From Burkholderiales bacterium (GTDB lineage: Bacteria; Pseudomonadota; Gammaproteobacteria; Burkholderiales; Burkholderiaceae_C), in NCBI GenBank assembly GCA_016703325.1, contig JADJCH010000004.1, positions 133,492 to 197,491 on the forward strand: a DNA stretch of 64,000 nt, read 5' to 3'. A program made the position numbers and the translations under genes. How positions within the stretch are numbered: position 1 is the stretch's first letter; each line of letters starts with the position of its first letter. Positions 51,346 through 59,715 of the stretch are shown here, piece by piece. The notes under the pieces are model-generated. The model saw only the letters and a list, made by a program, of their open reading frames with translations, was not told the origin of the DNA and did not search any database.

Positions 51346-54300
51346 GTACACCTCCTGGGCGCCGATGTCGCCCGCGGTGTTCTTCAGCCGGTGCATGCGA
51401 TCGCCCAGCGTCAGGCGGTCGGCCGCGGCACGGGCCTGCAGGCAGGCCTGCATCTCGGCCGCCAGGGCCTCCACCACCCGGTCGATCAGTTCGCCGGTCG
51501 ACTCACCCATCAGCTGCTGCACCTCCGCAAACCGCTTGAGGTCGATCGCTTCGCCGGACGGGATCTCCACCCTGGGCGGCGGCGTTGCGTCCGCCGGCGG
51601 TAACGATGCCGGCTCCGTCGGCAACAGGACCGACACCGGCACCGGGACCGGCACCGCCGCCGCCGGAATCTTGCGCGGCGGCATCAGCCAGCGCGCCACC
51701 ACGCTGGCCAGGGTCTCGGAGCTGTAGGGCTTGACCACGTAGTCGTCCATGCCCGCGGCCAGGCAGCGCACCCGGTCGGCCGGCAGGGCGTGTGCGGTCA
51801 GCGCCACCACCGGCACACGCAGGGGCAGGGCGCCGATCGAGCGGGTGCGCTCGCGTTCACGCAGCGCCCGGGTGGCGGTCAGGCCGTCCATGCCCGGCAT
51901 CTGCACGTCCATCAGCACCAGGTCGACGGCTTCCTGGTCGAGAAGGTCCAGCGCCTGCTGGCCATCGGCGGCCACCTGCACCTGCAGGCCGCGCTGGCGC
52001 AGCATCTGCGCCCCCACGTCCTGGGTGATCGGGTTGTCCTCCACCAGCAGCACCCGCTCGCCGCCGAAACGCAGCCCTGGCCGCCGGCCGGGAGCCGGCG
52101 TCCGGTGGCCGGCAGACAAAGCCGGCCAGCGGCGGACGAGGTCGGCGTTCCCGTCCGGTGCAGCACCGTGGCCAGTGCATCGTAGAGGTCGGACTGGCGC
52201 ACCGGCTTGTCCAGCCAGATGTCCACGCCCAGGTCGCCCATGCGCTCGCTGTCCATCGTGGAGGAGCTGAGCATGATCAGCGGCAGGCCCGCCAGCAGGG
52301 GGTCGCGGCGGATGTGGCGCACCAGGCTGTAGCCGTCCATGCCGGGCATGTTCAAGTCCAGCAGGGCCACCTCGTAGGGACGGCCCGCCGGCCGCGGCAT
52401 CCTGCAGCTTGGCCAGGGCTTCCTCGCCGTTGGCGGCGCTGCCGGAATGGCCGTTCCAGGAGGTGAGGTAGCGGTGCAGGATGACCCGGTTGGTGGCGTT
52501 GTCGTCCACCACCAGCACCCGCGTGCCGGCAAAGTCCGCCGCCCGGCGGCGCAGCTGGCCCGCATCGGCCAGCGACAGCGGCAGGGTGAACCAGAAGGTG
52601 GAGCCTTCACCCTCCCGGCTGGTCAGTCCGATGGCCCCGTGCATCAACTCCACCAGGCGCTTGGCAATGCTCAGGCCCAGCCCGCTGCCGCCAAAGCGCC
52701 GGCTGGTGGAGCTGTCGGCCTGCATGAAGGGTTCGAACAGGCGTTGCTGCTGGGCCTCGCCGATGCCGATGCCGGTGTCGCGCACCTCGAAGCGCAGCGC
52801 AGCAGGGTCCGCGGCCGATGGGGCAGCTGCGGCGACCGACACGCTCAGCAGCACCTCCCCCTGCTCGGTGAACTTGATGGCATTGCCCAGCAGGTTGACC
52901 AGCACCTGGCGCAGCCGGATCGGATCGCCCCGCAGGTACTCCGGCACCTCCGGCGAGATGGAGCAGGCCAGCTCCAGCTTCTTGGCGTGGGCCCGGGTGG
53001 CCAGCATCGCGGTGACATCCTCCACCGTGCGGCGCAGGTCGAAGTCGATGGACTCGATGCGCAGCTTGCCCGCCTCCAGCCGGGAGAAGTCCAGGATCTC
53101 GTCGATCACCCCCAGCAGCAGCCCGGCCGAGGTGCGTGCCGTCTCCAGGTGCCGCTGCTGCTGGCCCGACAGCGGCGTGTCCTGCAGCATCTCCAGCGAA
53201 CCCAGCACCCCGTGCATCGGCGTGCGGATCTCATGGCTCATGTTGGCCAGGAAGTCGGACTTGGCCTGCGCTGCCGCTTCTGCAGCCTCCTTGGCCTGGC
53301 GCAGCTCCAGCTCCGCCTGCTTGCGTGCCGTGATGTCGTGCACCACGCCGATGAAGCGCTGCCGGCCACCGGCCGCCCCGCCGCCCAGGTCCAGGCGGCT
53401 CACCCGCAGCGCGATCCAGATGCGCCCGCCATCGCGGCGCAGTGCCTCGAACTCCCGTTCCGCACCCATCACCCGGCTCTCTCCAGTGAGCAGGTGGCGC
53501 TGCAGGTAGAGGTCATGGGCCGCCTGGTGCGGCGGCGGCACGATGATCGACACATTGCGGCCGATCACCTCCTCGGCGCGGTGGCCGAACATCTGCTCCG
53601 CGCCGGCATTGAAGCTCTCGATCAGCCCCTGTTCGTCGATCACGATGATGCCGTCGTGGGTGGTGTTGACCACCTTGCGCAGCAGCCCCTCGCTGCGCTG
53701 CAGCTCGCTGAGGTTGGCGGCCAGTTCCGTGGACATGCGGTTGAAGGCCTGCGCCGTCTGCGCCAGCTCATCGTCCCCCTGGCCCAGCACCGGCACCTGC
53801 AGGCCCAGCTGGCCGCCGGCGATGCCGCGGGCGGCGTCGGCCAGCTGCTGCAACTGGCGCGTCAGGTAGGAGCCCAGCACCCAGGAGAACAGCCCCACCA
53901 GCAGCATCTCCAGCGCTGCAAAGCCCAGGCCGAAACGCCGCGCCAGTGCCTGCTGGGCCTGCACCTCGGCTGCGGACACGCCGATCTCCACCCGCCCGAA
54001 GCGCTGCGGCCCCACGCGGATCTCGACACTGCTGTGGAACACCCCGTCGGCCAGCCCGGACAGGCCCGCGCTGTCGCTGGCCGCGCGCAGCAGCTGCTGC
54101 GATTCGCCGGCCTGGCTGAGCACCTCCTGCCGCTCGTCGCGCACCCGGGCGTACACCACCCCCGGGTAGGTGAGCATCTCCCGGGTCAAGGCCGCGAGCG
54201 TGGCCAGGTCGCTGGCGATCAGCGCATCCTTGGCCACCACCGAAAAGGCCTTCACCGTGGCCTGGCTGCGCTGCACGAACTGCTGCTCGGCGGTGCTGGA

Positions 54301-54396
54301 CATGAAGCGCATGCCGCTGACCACCAACAGCGTCAGCAGCACCGCCTCGATGGCAGCCACCCCCAGAATCGTCTTGGCGCGAAAACTCAGCTTCAT
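51310..54396 (-). CDS. Hybrid sensor histidine kinase (HAMP-PAS-HisKA-HATPase-REC-REC-Hpt), frameshifted
   Basis: About 1,028 codons. TM helix ~10-28, periplasmic sensor, second TM ~150-175, HAMP, PAS (~240-360), HisKA with MSHEIRTPMHG (~387), HATPase (GNAIKFTEQG, DTGIGIG, GSGLGLSIAKRLVEL), first receiver, second receiver (VLLVEDNP, LVLMDVQMPGMDG, VVKPYSS) and Hpt (MHRLKNTAGDIGA, ~1002). The first receiver leaves frame near 52395 and returns near 52080-52130; between those points the correct REC sequence (LLDLNMPGMDGY, WLDKPV) is in another frame. The Hpt end also breaks off into non-family residues. It may be a decayed phosphorelay kinase; sequencing error is the alternative. Confidence 0.75.
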   Translation of the reverse strand: MKLSFRAKTILGVAAIEAVLLTLLVVSGMRFMSSTAEQQFVQRSQATVKAFSVVAKDALIASDLATLAALTREMLTYPGVVYARVRDERQEVLSQAGESQQLLRAASDSAGLSGLADGVFHSSVEIRVGPQRFGRVEIGVSAAEVQAQQALARRFGLGFAALEMLLVGLFSWVLGSYLTRQLQQLADAARGIAGGQLGLQVPVLGQGDDELAQTAQAFNRMSTELAANLSELQRSEGLLRKVVNTTHDGIIVIDEQGLIESFNAGAEQMFGHRAEEVIGRNVSIIVPPPHQAAHDLYLQRHLLTGESRVMGAEREFEALRRDGGRIWIALRVSRLDLGGGAAGGRQRFIGVVHDITARKQAELELRQAKEAAEAAAQAKSDFLANMSHEIRTPMHGVLGSLEMLQDTPLSGQQQRHLETARTSAGLLLGVIDEILDFSRLEAGKLRIESIDFDLRRTVEDVTAMLATRAHAKKLELACSISPEVPEYLRGDPIRLRQVLVNLLGNAIKFTEQGEVLLSVSVAAAAPSAADPAALRFEVRDTGIGIGEAQQQRLFEPFMQADSSTSRRFGGSGLGLSIAKRLVELMHGAIGLTSREGEGSTFWFTLPLSLADAGQLRRRAADFAGTRVLVVDDNATNRVILHRYLTSWNGHSGSAANGEEALAKLQDAAAGGPSLRGGPAGLEHARHGRLQPGAPHPPRPPAGGPAADHAQLLHDGQRAHGRPGRGHLAGQAGAPVRPLRCTGHGAAPDGNADLVRRWPALSAGHRTPAPGRRPGLRFGGERVLLVEDNPITQDVGAQMLRQRGLQVQVAADGQQALDLLDQEAVDLVLMDVQMPGMDGLTATRALRERERTRSIGALPLRVPVVALTAHALPADRVRCLAAGMDDYVVKPYSSETLASVVARWLMPPRKIPAAAVPVPVPVSVLLPTEPASLPPADATPPPRVEIPSGEAIDLKRFAEVQQLMGESTGELIDRVVEALAAEMQACLQARAAADRLTLGDRMHRLKNTAGDIGAQEVYARDWGCRCPTA

Positions 54397-54482
54397 GGCA
54401 GCGTGACTGTATGCAGGTGCCGAGGGTGGTGAGGGCGCCGAGGGCGGCGATCCTTGCGTTGGGGCAGGGCCGGCATCTCCCG

Positions 54483-55316
54483 TCACCCCGCCAGCAGCGC
54501 CGCCAGGGTCTGGATGCCCAGCGCCCGCACGTCGTTCCAGTCGCTGTCCTGCGCCGCCTCAAAGCCGCGCAGCCCCAGCCCCTCCAGTGCCGGGCGCAGG
54601 CCGTCTTCGCGCTCGGCCGCCAGCATCGCCTGGCGCAGCAGCTGCACCGTGGCCGGGCTCACCCGCGGGTGGTGGGCAAAGGCATGGGGGGTGTAGTCGC
54701 GCGTCTGCCACAGCACCCGCAGTTCATCGCGCACCCCCGCCTCCACCGTCTGCAGGGTGCGCGGGATGCCGCCGCCGGCCTCGAACTGGCGCTGCACCAC
54801 ATTCAGGTAGACCGACTCGTGCGAGTTGACGAACACCGGCCGGATCGGCAGCTTCAGCCGCTCGAACTCCGCGCGCACCAGCACCGTGGCCGCAAAGGCC
54901 GCCGGCGCCGGAAAGGCCACCGCCTTGCCCGCCAGCTCGCTCAGCTCGCGGATCGGCGATGCCTTGCGCACCACCACGATGCCGCGCAGGCGCCTCCCCT
55001 TCTCCTTCGCAAAGGCCACATAGCCAGGCTTCTGCGCGAATACGCTGTAGTGGTAGGGGTTCATGTAGGCCAGGTCGTACTGCCCGGCCGCCAGCCGCTT
55101 CTCGAAGCTGGGGATGTCCGGTGCCGTCGCAAAACGCAGGGACAGGCCGGTGCGCTCACCCAGCCCCGCAATCAACGGGATCCACAGCCGCGCCAGCTCG
55201 CTGGCCGACTGCTGCGGCACGATGCCGAAGGTGAGCGGGGCCTGCGGGGCCGCCCGCAGAGGCAGGGCCCCCATCGCCGCCAGCACCCCCAGGCCCAGGC
55301 CGCCCCAACGCACCAT
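54483..55316 (-). CDS. PhnD-like periplasmic phosphate/phosphonate-type binding protein
   Basis: 277 aa. N-terminal signal peptide (GGLGLGVLAAMGALPLRAAP), then the PhnD fold: LTFGIVPQQSASELARLWIPLIAGL, QYDLAYMNPYHY, FVNSHESVYLNVVQ. No ABC ATPase or permease is adjacent. It lies 86 bp upstream of, and parallel to, the hybrid kinase gene, an arrangement in which such proteins act as ligand-sensing partners of the kinase. Ligand unknown. Confidence 0.85.
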   Translation of the reverse strand: MVRWGGLGLGVLAAMGALPLRAAPQAPLTFGIVPQQSASELARLWIPLIAGLGERTGLSLRFATAPDIPSFEKRLAAGQYDLAYMNPYHYSVFAQKPGYVAFAKEKGRRLRGIVVVRKASPIRELSELAGKAVAFPAPAAFAATVLVRAEFERLKLPIRPVFVNSHESVYLNVVQRQFEAGGGIPRTLQTVEAGVRDELRVLWQTRDYTPHAFAHHPRVSPATVQLLRQAMLAAEREDGLRPALEGLGLRGFEAAQDSDWNDVRALGIQTLAALLAG

Positions 55317-55585
55317 CCAGCCGCGGCGCCGTGCCTCAATGTCTGAGGCCCTGTGGACGCGTCCCTCGAACCGGCCGGTTCGTCAGGTTCTGATACGCGG
55401 GAGAAGGGCTCTTCCGGCTGGATGGAAGGGCGGTTGCCCCAGGGGCAGTTCCGAAAGGGCAGTCGGCTCAAGTTGCAGGGTCCCGGCTGGAGTTGTCTTG
55501 GGATCGTATTGCACCCTGACTCTGCGCCGGCCGACCCCCGGGGAATTCGCAGGGCAGCCCACGGTTGCAGGGTCGCTGTCGTGAA

Positions 55586-55614
55586 TTGACATCTCATTTA
55601 ATGAGATTTATGCT
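55586..55614 (+). promoter_or_regulatory. Sigma-70 promoter for the CoA-transferase genes
   Basis: TTGACA (55586-55591), a 17-bp spacer and TATGCT (55609-55614). Predicted start of transcription is about 55621, giving an ~85-nt leader before the first gene. It is the clearest promoter in the window. Confidence 0.7.
55591..55607. promoter_or_regulatory. 17-bp palindromic operator inside the promoter spacer
   Basis: ATCTCATTTAATGAGAT: two 8-bp arms around one central base, lying between the -35 and -10. A protein bound here would block RNA polymerase, as expected of a repressor controlling the two CoA-transferase genes. The regulator is not in the window. Confidence 0.6.
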
Positions 55615-55705
55615 TGTTTACGCTCGATGAAACGCCTGCTTTGGTGGCAGACATGCGCGTTCACCCCGGCCCTCCGCCACCCCGGCCCACCCGAGATCCC
55701 CTTCG

Positions 55706-56413
55706 ATGATTCACAAGATCCAACCCGACTTGGCCAGCGCGCTGGCCGGCATTGCGGATGGCGCCACGGTCATGATCGGTGGCTTCGGCCTGGCGGGCCA
55801 GCCCCAGGCCCTCATCGACGGGCTGATCGAGCAGGGCGCCCGCGACCTGGTCGTCGTGGCCAACAACGCCGGCAACGGCGACGGCGGCCTGGCCCGGCTG
55901 ATCCAGCTGGGGCGGGTGCGCAAGATCATCTGCTCCTTCCCGCGCCAGTCGGACTCCCACCATTTCGACCGCGCCTGGCGCGCCGGCCAGATCGAGCTGG
56001 AACTCGTCCCCCAGGGCAACCTGGCCGAACGCATCCGCGCCGCCGGGGCCGGCATCGGCGCCTTCTACACCCCCACCGGCTATGGCACCCCGCTGGCCGA
56101 GGGCAAGGAGACGCGCGTCATCGACGGCCGCGGGCAGGTGCTGGAGTGGCCGATCCACGCCGATGTCGCCCTCATCCAGGCCGAACGCGGCGACCGCTGG
56201 GGCAACCTCACCTACCGCATGACCGCCCGCAACTTCGGCCCCATCATGGCCAGCGCCGCCCAGCTCACCATCGCCAGCGTGCATGAGCTGGTGCCCCTGG
56301 GCTCGCTGGACCCGGAGGCCATCGTCACCCCCGGCCTCTTCGTTCAGCGGCTGGTGCAGGTGCCCCGCAGCGGCGTGCACGGCGCCGTGCTGCCCGCGGC
56401 CGAAGCGGTCTGA
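55706..56413 (+). CDS. 3-oxoacid/3-oxoadipate CoA-transferase subunit A
   Basis: 235 aa. DGATVMIGGFGLAGQPQALIDGL is the CoA-transferase family 1 signature; RKIICSFPRQSDS and GFYTPTGYGT-like FYTPTGYGTPLAEGKE follow. Transfers CoA from succinyl-CoA to a 3-oxoacid together with subunit B. PcaI (3-oxoadipate) and ScoA (acetoacetate) are hard to separate by sequence; other beta-ketoadipate genes are not in the window. Subunit B starts 27 bp after its stop. Confidence 0.93.
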   Translation: MIHKIQPDLASALAGIADGATVMIGGFGLAGQPQALIDGLIEQGARDLVVVANNAGNGDGGLARLIQLGRVRKIICSFPRQSDSHHFDRAWRAGQIELELVPQGNLAERIRAAGAGIGAFYTPTGYGTPLAEGKETRVIDGRGQVLEWPIHADVALIQAERGDRWGNLTYRMTARNFGPIMASAAQLTIASVHELVPLGSLDPEAIVTPGLFVQRLVQVPRSGVHGAVLPAAEAV

Positions 56414-56440
56414 ATTCGCCCTGCCGGAGCAGCACCGACC

Positions 56441-57163
56441 ATGACCGCACCCCCATCCCCCACATCCCCCCCATCCACCCCATCCACCCCGCTCCCGCCT
56501 GCCGGTGTGGCGCCCCATGCGCTGCCCCGCTGGAGCCGCGACCAGATCGCCTGGCGCGTGGCCCGCGACATCGCCCCCGGCTCCGTGGTCAACCTCGGCA
56601 TCGGCGCGCCGACCCTGGTGGCCAACCACCTGCCGGCCGACCGCGAGATCATCCTGCACAGCGAAAACGGCGTGCTCGGCATGGGCCCGGCCCCCGCGCC
56701 GGAGCAGGAGGACGACGACCTCATCAACGCCGGCAAACAACCCGTCACGCTCCTGCCCGGCGGCTGCTTCTTCCACCACGCCGACAGCTTCGCCATGATG
56801 CGCGGCGGCCACCTGGACATCTGCGTTCTCGGCGCCTTCCAGGTCGCCACCAACGGCGACCTCGCCAACTGGCACACCGGCACCCCGGACGCCATCCCCG
56901 CCGTCGGCGGCGCCATGGACCTGGCCATCGGCGCCAAACAGACCTGGGTGATGATGGACCTGCTCACCAAGGCCGGCGAAAGCAAGCTCGTGCCCCAGTG
57001 CAATTACCCCCTCACCGGCCTGGCCTGCGTCAAGCGCGTCTACACCGACCTGGCGGTGTTCGAGCTCACCAGGGCAGGGGTGCTGCTGCGCGAATGCGTC
57101 GAGGGGGTGGATCGGGAGGCGCTGGAACGGCTGACCGGGCTGCAGTTGCTGGACTCGCACTGA
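56441..57163 (+). CDS. 3-oxoacid/3-oxoadipate CoA-transferase subunit B
   Basis: 240 aa. The catalytic Glu that forms the CoA thioester is in LHSENGVLG (E75); GGHLDICVLGAFQVATNGDLANW and KAGESKLVPQCNYPLTG are typical. The first ~27 residues are a Ser/Pro/Thr-rich extension encoded by a C-rich imperfect repeat, absent from relatives; the conserved part begins near WSRDQIAWRVARD. Forms a heterotetramer with subunit A. Confidence 0.93.
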   Translation: MTAPPSPTSPPSTPSTPLPPAGVAPHALPRWSRDQIAWRVARDIAPGSVVNLGIGAPTLVANHLPADREIILHSENGVLGMGPAPAPEQEDDDLINAGKQPVTLLPGGCFFHHADSFAMMRGGHLDICVLGAFQVATNGDLANWHTGTPDAIPAVGGAMDLAIGAKQTWVMMDLLTKAGESKLVPQCNYPLTGLACVKRVYTDLAVFELTRAGVLLRECVEGVDREALERLTGLQLLDSH

Positions 57164-57556
57164 ACCTGCCCTGGCGCCGGCCCCACCTGGCGCCAGATGC
57201 GAAGACCATTCCCCGCGCTCCACCGCGCCGGGCCCAACGCCACGAATGGCGGGGCCGCCTCCCTGCAAGGCGACTGAGACCGCCACGGCATCTCAACGAC
57301 CGTTGCGCCGGCGCCCTACGTCGCCTCAATCAGCCCACCTCCACCTTCCGGGGGTCTTCCCAACGGAGCCCGGCTGACCATAATCGACGCAGCGACAGGC
57401 CTGCAGTCAAGCAATCTCCCTACGGCGTGGCCAGCCGCTCACTTCTGCGGAGATCGGTGAATGGTTCAGTTCAACACGATTTCTTCGCTGCTGGCAGCTC
57501 TGCCCTGCTTGCCCGCACCGCGGGGCGGCGGATAAACCCTATCTGGTAGGCCTCAC
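57164..57556. other. Gap between CoA-transferase operon and acquired island
   Basis: 393 bp. The left part is GC-rich like the core genome and the right part shifts toward balanced composition. I see no coding region, tRNA or obvious attachment site, and no copy of the small-gene repeat found downstream. The island boundary probably lies here. Confidence 0.4.
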
Positions 57557-57780
57557 ATGCCGGAATTCGATCCTTACGACTCGCTAGTACCTGTGTTCCT
57601 GGAGACACAAGCGCCGAACCGTATTTCTCAGATCGGCACCGCCGTCTTCGTGGAACTGCATGGCGAGCCGTTCCTCTACACAGCGGCGCACGTGACTGAT
57701 GAGCGGAAGTCGGGCTACTTGCTCGTTCCAACATCTATTGGATTGGAACCCATCGACGGCTACATGGCCTGGCACGCTCT
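57557..57780 (+). pseudogene. Trypsin-like serine protease, 5' part (split by IS)
   Basis: First ~75 residues of a serine protease: FLETQAPNRISQIGTAVFVELHGEPFLYTAAHVTDE carries the catalytic His in TAAHV. The frame runs into the IS30 end and stops 7 bp later. The missing part (Asp and Ser) resumes at 60681. No signal peptide, so a cytoplasmic protease, as in bacterial conflict systems. Codon use is more relaxed than in the core genes to the left. Confidence 0.75.
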
Positions 57781-57783
57781 AAA

Positions 57784-57795
57784 CTGAAGTGCAAC
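57784..57795 (+). repeat. IS30 left terminal inverted repeat
   Basis: CTGAAGTGCAAC, complementary to the repeat at the right end (60661-60672) and to its duplicate at 60414-60425. Confidence 0.75.
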
Positions 57796-57823
57796 ACTGC
57801 CCTGAAATCAACAGGTTGAGCCG

Positions 57824-58168
57824 ATGGGACAAGAGTATTCAAGCCTGAACATTGAGGAGCGCACGCAGCTTGGACTGCTGGTGTCGCAGAAGCTGAGCAA
57901 GCGGCAGATCGCCGCGCAGATGGGGCCGCTCGGCCTCGACCATCAACCGGGAGCTGGCGCGCAATGGACCCACAACGGGGCTATCTGGCTGCTGGGGCTC
58001 AGCAGGCAGCCAGTCAACGCCGGGTACAGGCCAAGGCCGGCGTGCGCAAGCTGGAGCACCCGATTCGACACCCCGCTGGGCAAGTTCGTGCGCCACGAAC
58101 TCCAGCGCGCCCTATCCCGCGAACAGATCGCAGGCGGAGGCTCAAGCGTATGCACCCTGAAGACCTGA
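57824..58168 (+). pseudogene. IS30 transposase, N-terminal part (frameshifted, interrupted)
   Basis: Begins MGQEYSSLNIEERTQLGLLVSQKLSKRQIAAQMG, the IS30 helix-turn-helix. The matching continuation (RSASTINRELARNGP, then YLAAGAQQAASQRRVQAKAGVRKLEHP, then LGKFVRHELQRALSREQIAG, then RLKRMHPED) is spread over different frames, so several indels have occurred. The sequence stops at the IS110 junction and resumes at 59716. Not functional as it stands. Confidence 0.85.
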
Positions 58169-58257
58169 TAAACATCTAACCCGAGGAGCCGGCCTCCGCT
58201 CAACGGCCTATCGTCTGGATTGCGATTCACACGACGCAGCTGAAGAAGGAGACCGAC

Positions 58258-59267
58258 ATGGAACTGTATGCTGGGGATCGACCTGCATTCGAACAACGCC
58301 GTCTTGATGGTGCTCGACGGGGCCGATCGGGTGGTGTTTGCCAAGCGACTGGCCAACGATCTGGAGAGCGATCCTGATGGCGTTGCGATCGTGCGCTGGT
58401 TCGATCCTGGGCGTGGCGGTGGAGTCGACCTACAACTGGTACTGGCTGGTTGACGGGCTGCAATCGCGGGCTACCGGGTGCACCTGGTCAACACCGCGGC
58501 GGTGAAGGTCTACGACGGGCTCAAGCACAGCGGCGACTTCGGCGATGCGCGCCTGGCCCACCTGCTGCGCCTGGGCATCCTGCCCGGGGCCATCTACCCG
58601 CGCGAGCAGCGCCGTGCGCGACCTGATGCGCAAACGCAGCCAACTGGTGCGCCAGCGCAGCGACCAGATCCTGAGCATGCAGAACCTGGTGGCGCGCAAC
58701 CTGGGCGCGCAGTGCAGCGGCAACGACATCAAGCGCTGGGACGACGAAGACATCGACGCGATGAACCTGCTCGACGATCAGAAGCTGGCCCTGAAGGCCA
58801 ACCTGGCGGTGATGGACTGCCTGGACCGGCAGGTGCACACCCTGGAGCGGCGCATCCTGGCCAGCACCAAGCTGAGCGAGTCGTTCCAGGCGCTCAAGAG
58901 CGTCAGCGGCGTGGGCGACGTGCTGGCGCTGACCATCGCGCTGGAGACCGGCGACATCGGCCGGTTTGCCAGCCCGGGCCAGTTCGCGTCCTATGCGCGC
59001 ACGGTGGATTCACGCCGGGAGTCCAACGGCAAGAAGAAGGGCGAAGGCAACGCCAAGTGCGGCAACAAGCACCTGGCCTGGGCCTTCATCGAGGCGGCGC
59101 ACTTTGCGGTGCGCTACGACGCGGCGATCAAGCGCTGGTACCAGAAGAAGTGCGCGAGCAGCCTGTCGGTGGTGGCCATCAAGGCGGTGGCGCACAAGCT
59201 GGCCAGGGCCTGCTGGCATGTGATGAAGGACGGCCGGCCCTTCGAGGCCAGCCGGGCGTTCGGGTAG
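58258..59267 (+). pseudogene. IS110-family transposase (frameshifted)
   Basis: Starts at ATG 58258 after AAGGAG (MELYAGIDLHSNN after one frame correction). The RuvC-like DEDD residues are visible in different frames: GIDLHS, VAVEST, SGDFGDARL. From ~58620 one frame is continuous: RDLMRKRSQLVRQRSDQIL, NLAVMDCLDRQVHTLE, SVSGVGDVLALTIALETGDIGRF, KKGEGNAKCGNKHLAWAFIEAAHFAVRYD, ending SRAFG. At least three indels lie in the first 370 bp, so it is probably inactive. Confidence 0.9.
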
Positions 59268-59712
59268 GACGAGATGAAGGGACGGCTGCGGCAGTGCCAC
59301 CATGGGGTTGGCACAACCATCAGACCCTGATTGCACGCCGCAGCCGATCCCGCCCCTGCTTGATCAGCGAGATTCGACCGTGTTCGACAGCGCCCGTACC
59401 GCCAGCCACAAGGGGTTGGATCGCCGCAATGCGAAGCCACAGACCTGTGCGGCCGAGCCAGCGCTCGGCTGCCGCGATTGGAGGCGGTGGGGAACAGAGG
59501 GTTTTCTGGGGCTGCAGACGCAGCCAGGGGCCAGCCGTTGCGAGGCGGTGAAGCCTTGATCCTGATGGGTGACTGGTGCGCTGTCTCGGCGCAACCAGAC
59601 CGTGAGAACCAAGCGTGCTGGCGATGGGCCGATCCGTTCAGGCAGGTCTTGACGGATGTGCGACGCGGTCGCAGGGTTTTGTTCGTGCCTGTTGACGGCG
59701 GCCGGTAATGGG
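59268..59712 (+). ncRNA. Candidate bridge-RNA region at the IS110 right end
   Basis: About 445 bp of non-coding sequence between transposase stop and element end. In the IS110/IS1111 superfamily a structured bridge RNA is encoded in the longer non-coding end; a long 3' end and short 5' end is the IS1111-type layout. I cannot fold it here, so the RNA and its exact limits are inference. Confidence 0.35.
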
Positions 59713-59715
59713 TGA

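Larger units (their letters stand above)
58169..59715 (+). mobile_element. IS110/IS1111-family element inserted in the IS30 transposase gene
   Basis: About 1.55 kb. Left junction follows GACCTGA at 58168 and right junction lies at TGACCCAG (59713-59720); joining them restores EDLTQSVSHETIYQ of the IS30 transposase. Only TGA is shared, consistent with the short core used by this family and no long target duplication. It has ~90 bp before and ~450 bp after the transposase gene. Confidence 0.8.

Noticed and set aside
55627..56286. A 219-codon frame starting at an ATG right after the promoter
   Set aside because: It overlaps CoA-transferase subunit A in another frame and its translation is Arg/Gly/Pro-rich without motifs; the subunit A frame is conserved.
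57824..59267. Treating the transposase frameshifts as programmed frameshifting
   Set aside because: Frames change several times at places without slippery sequences, in both IS30 and IS110 genes, which fits decay or sequence error better than one programmed shift.
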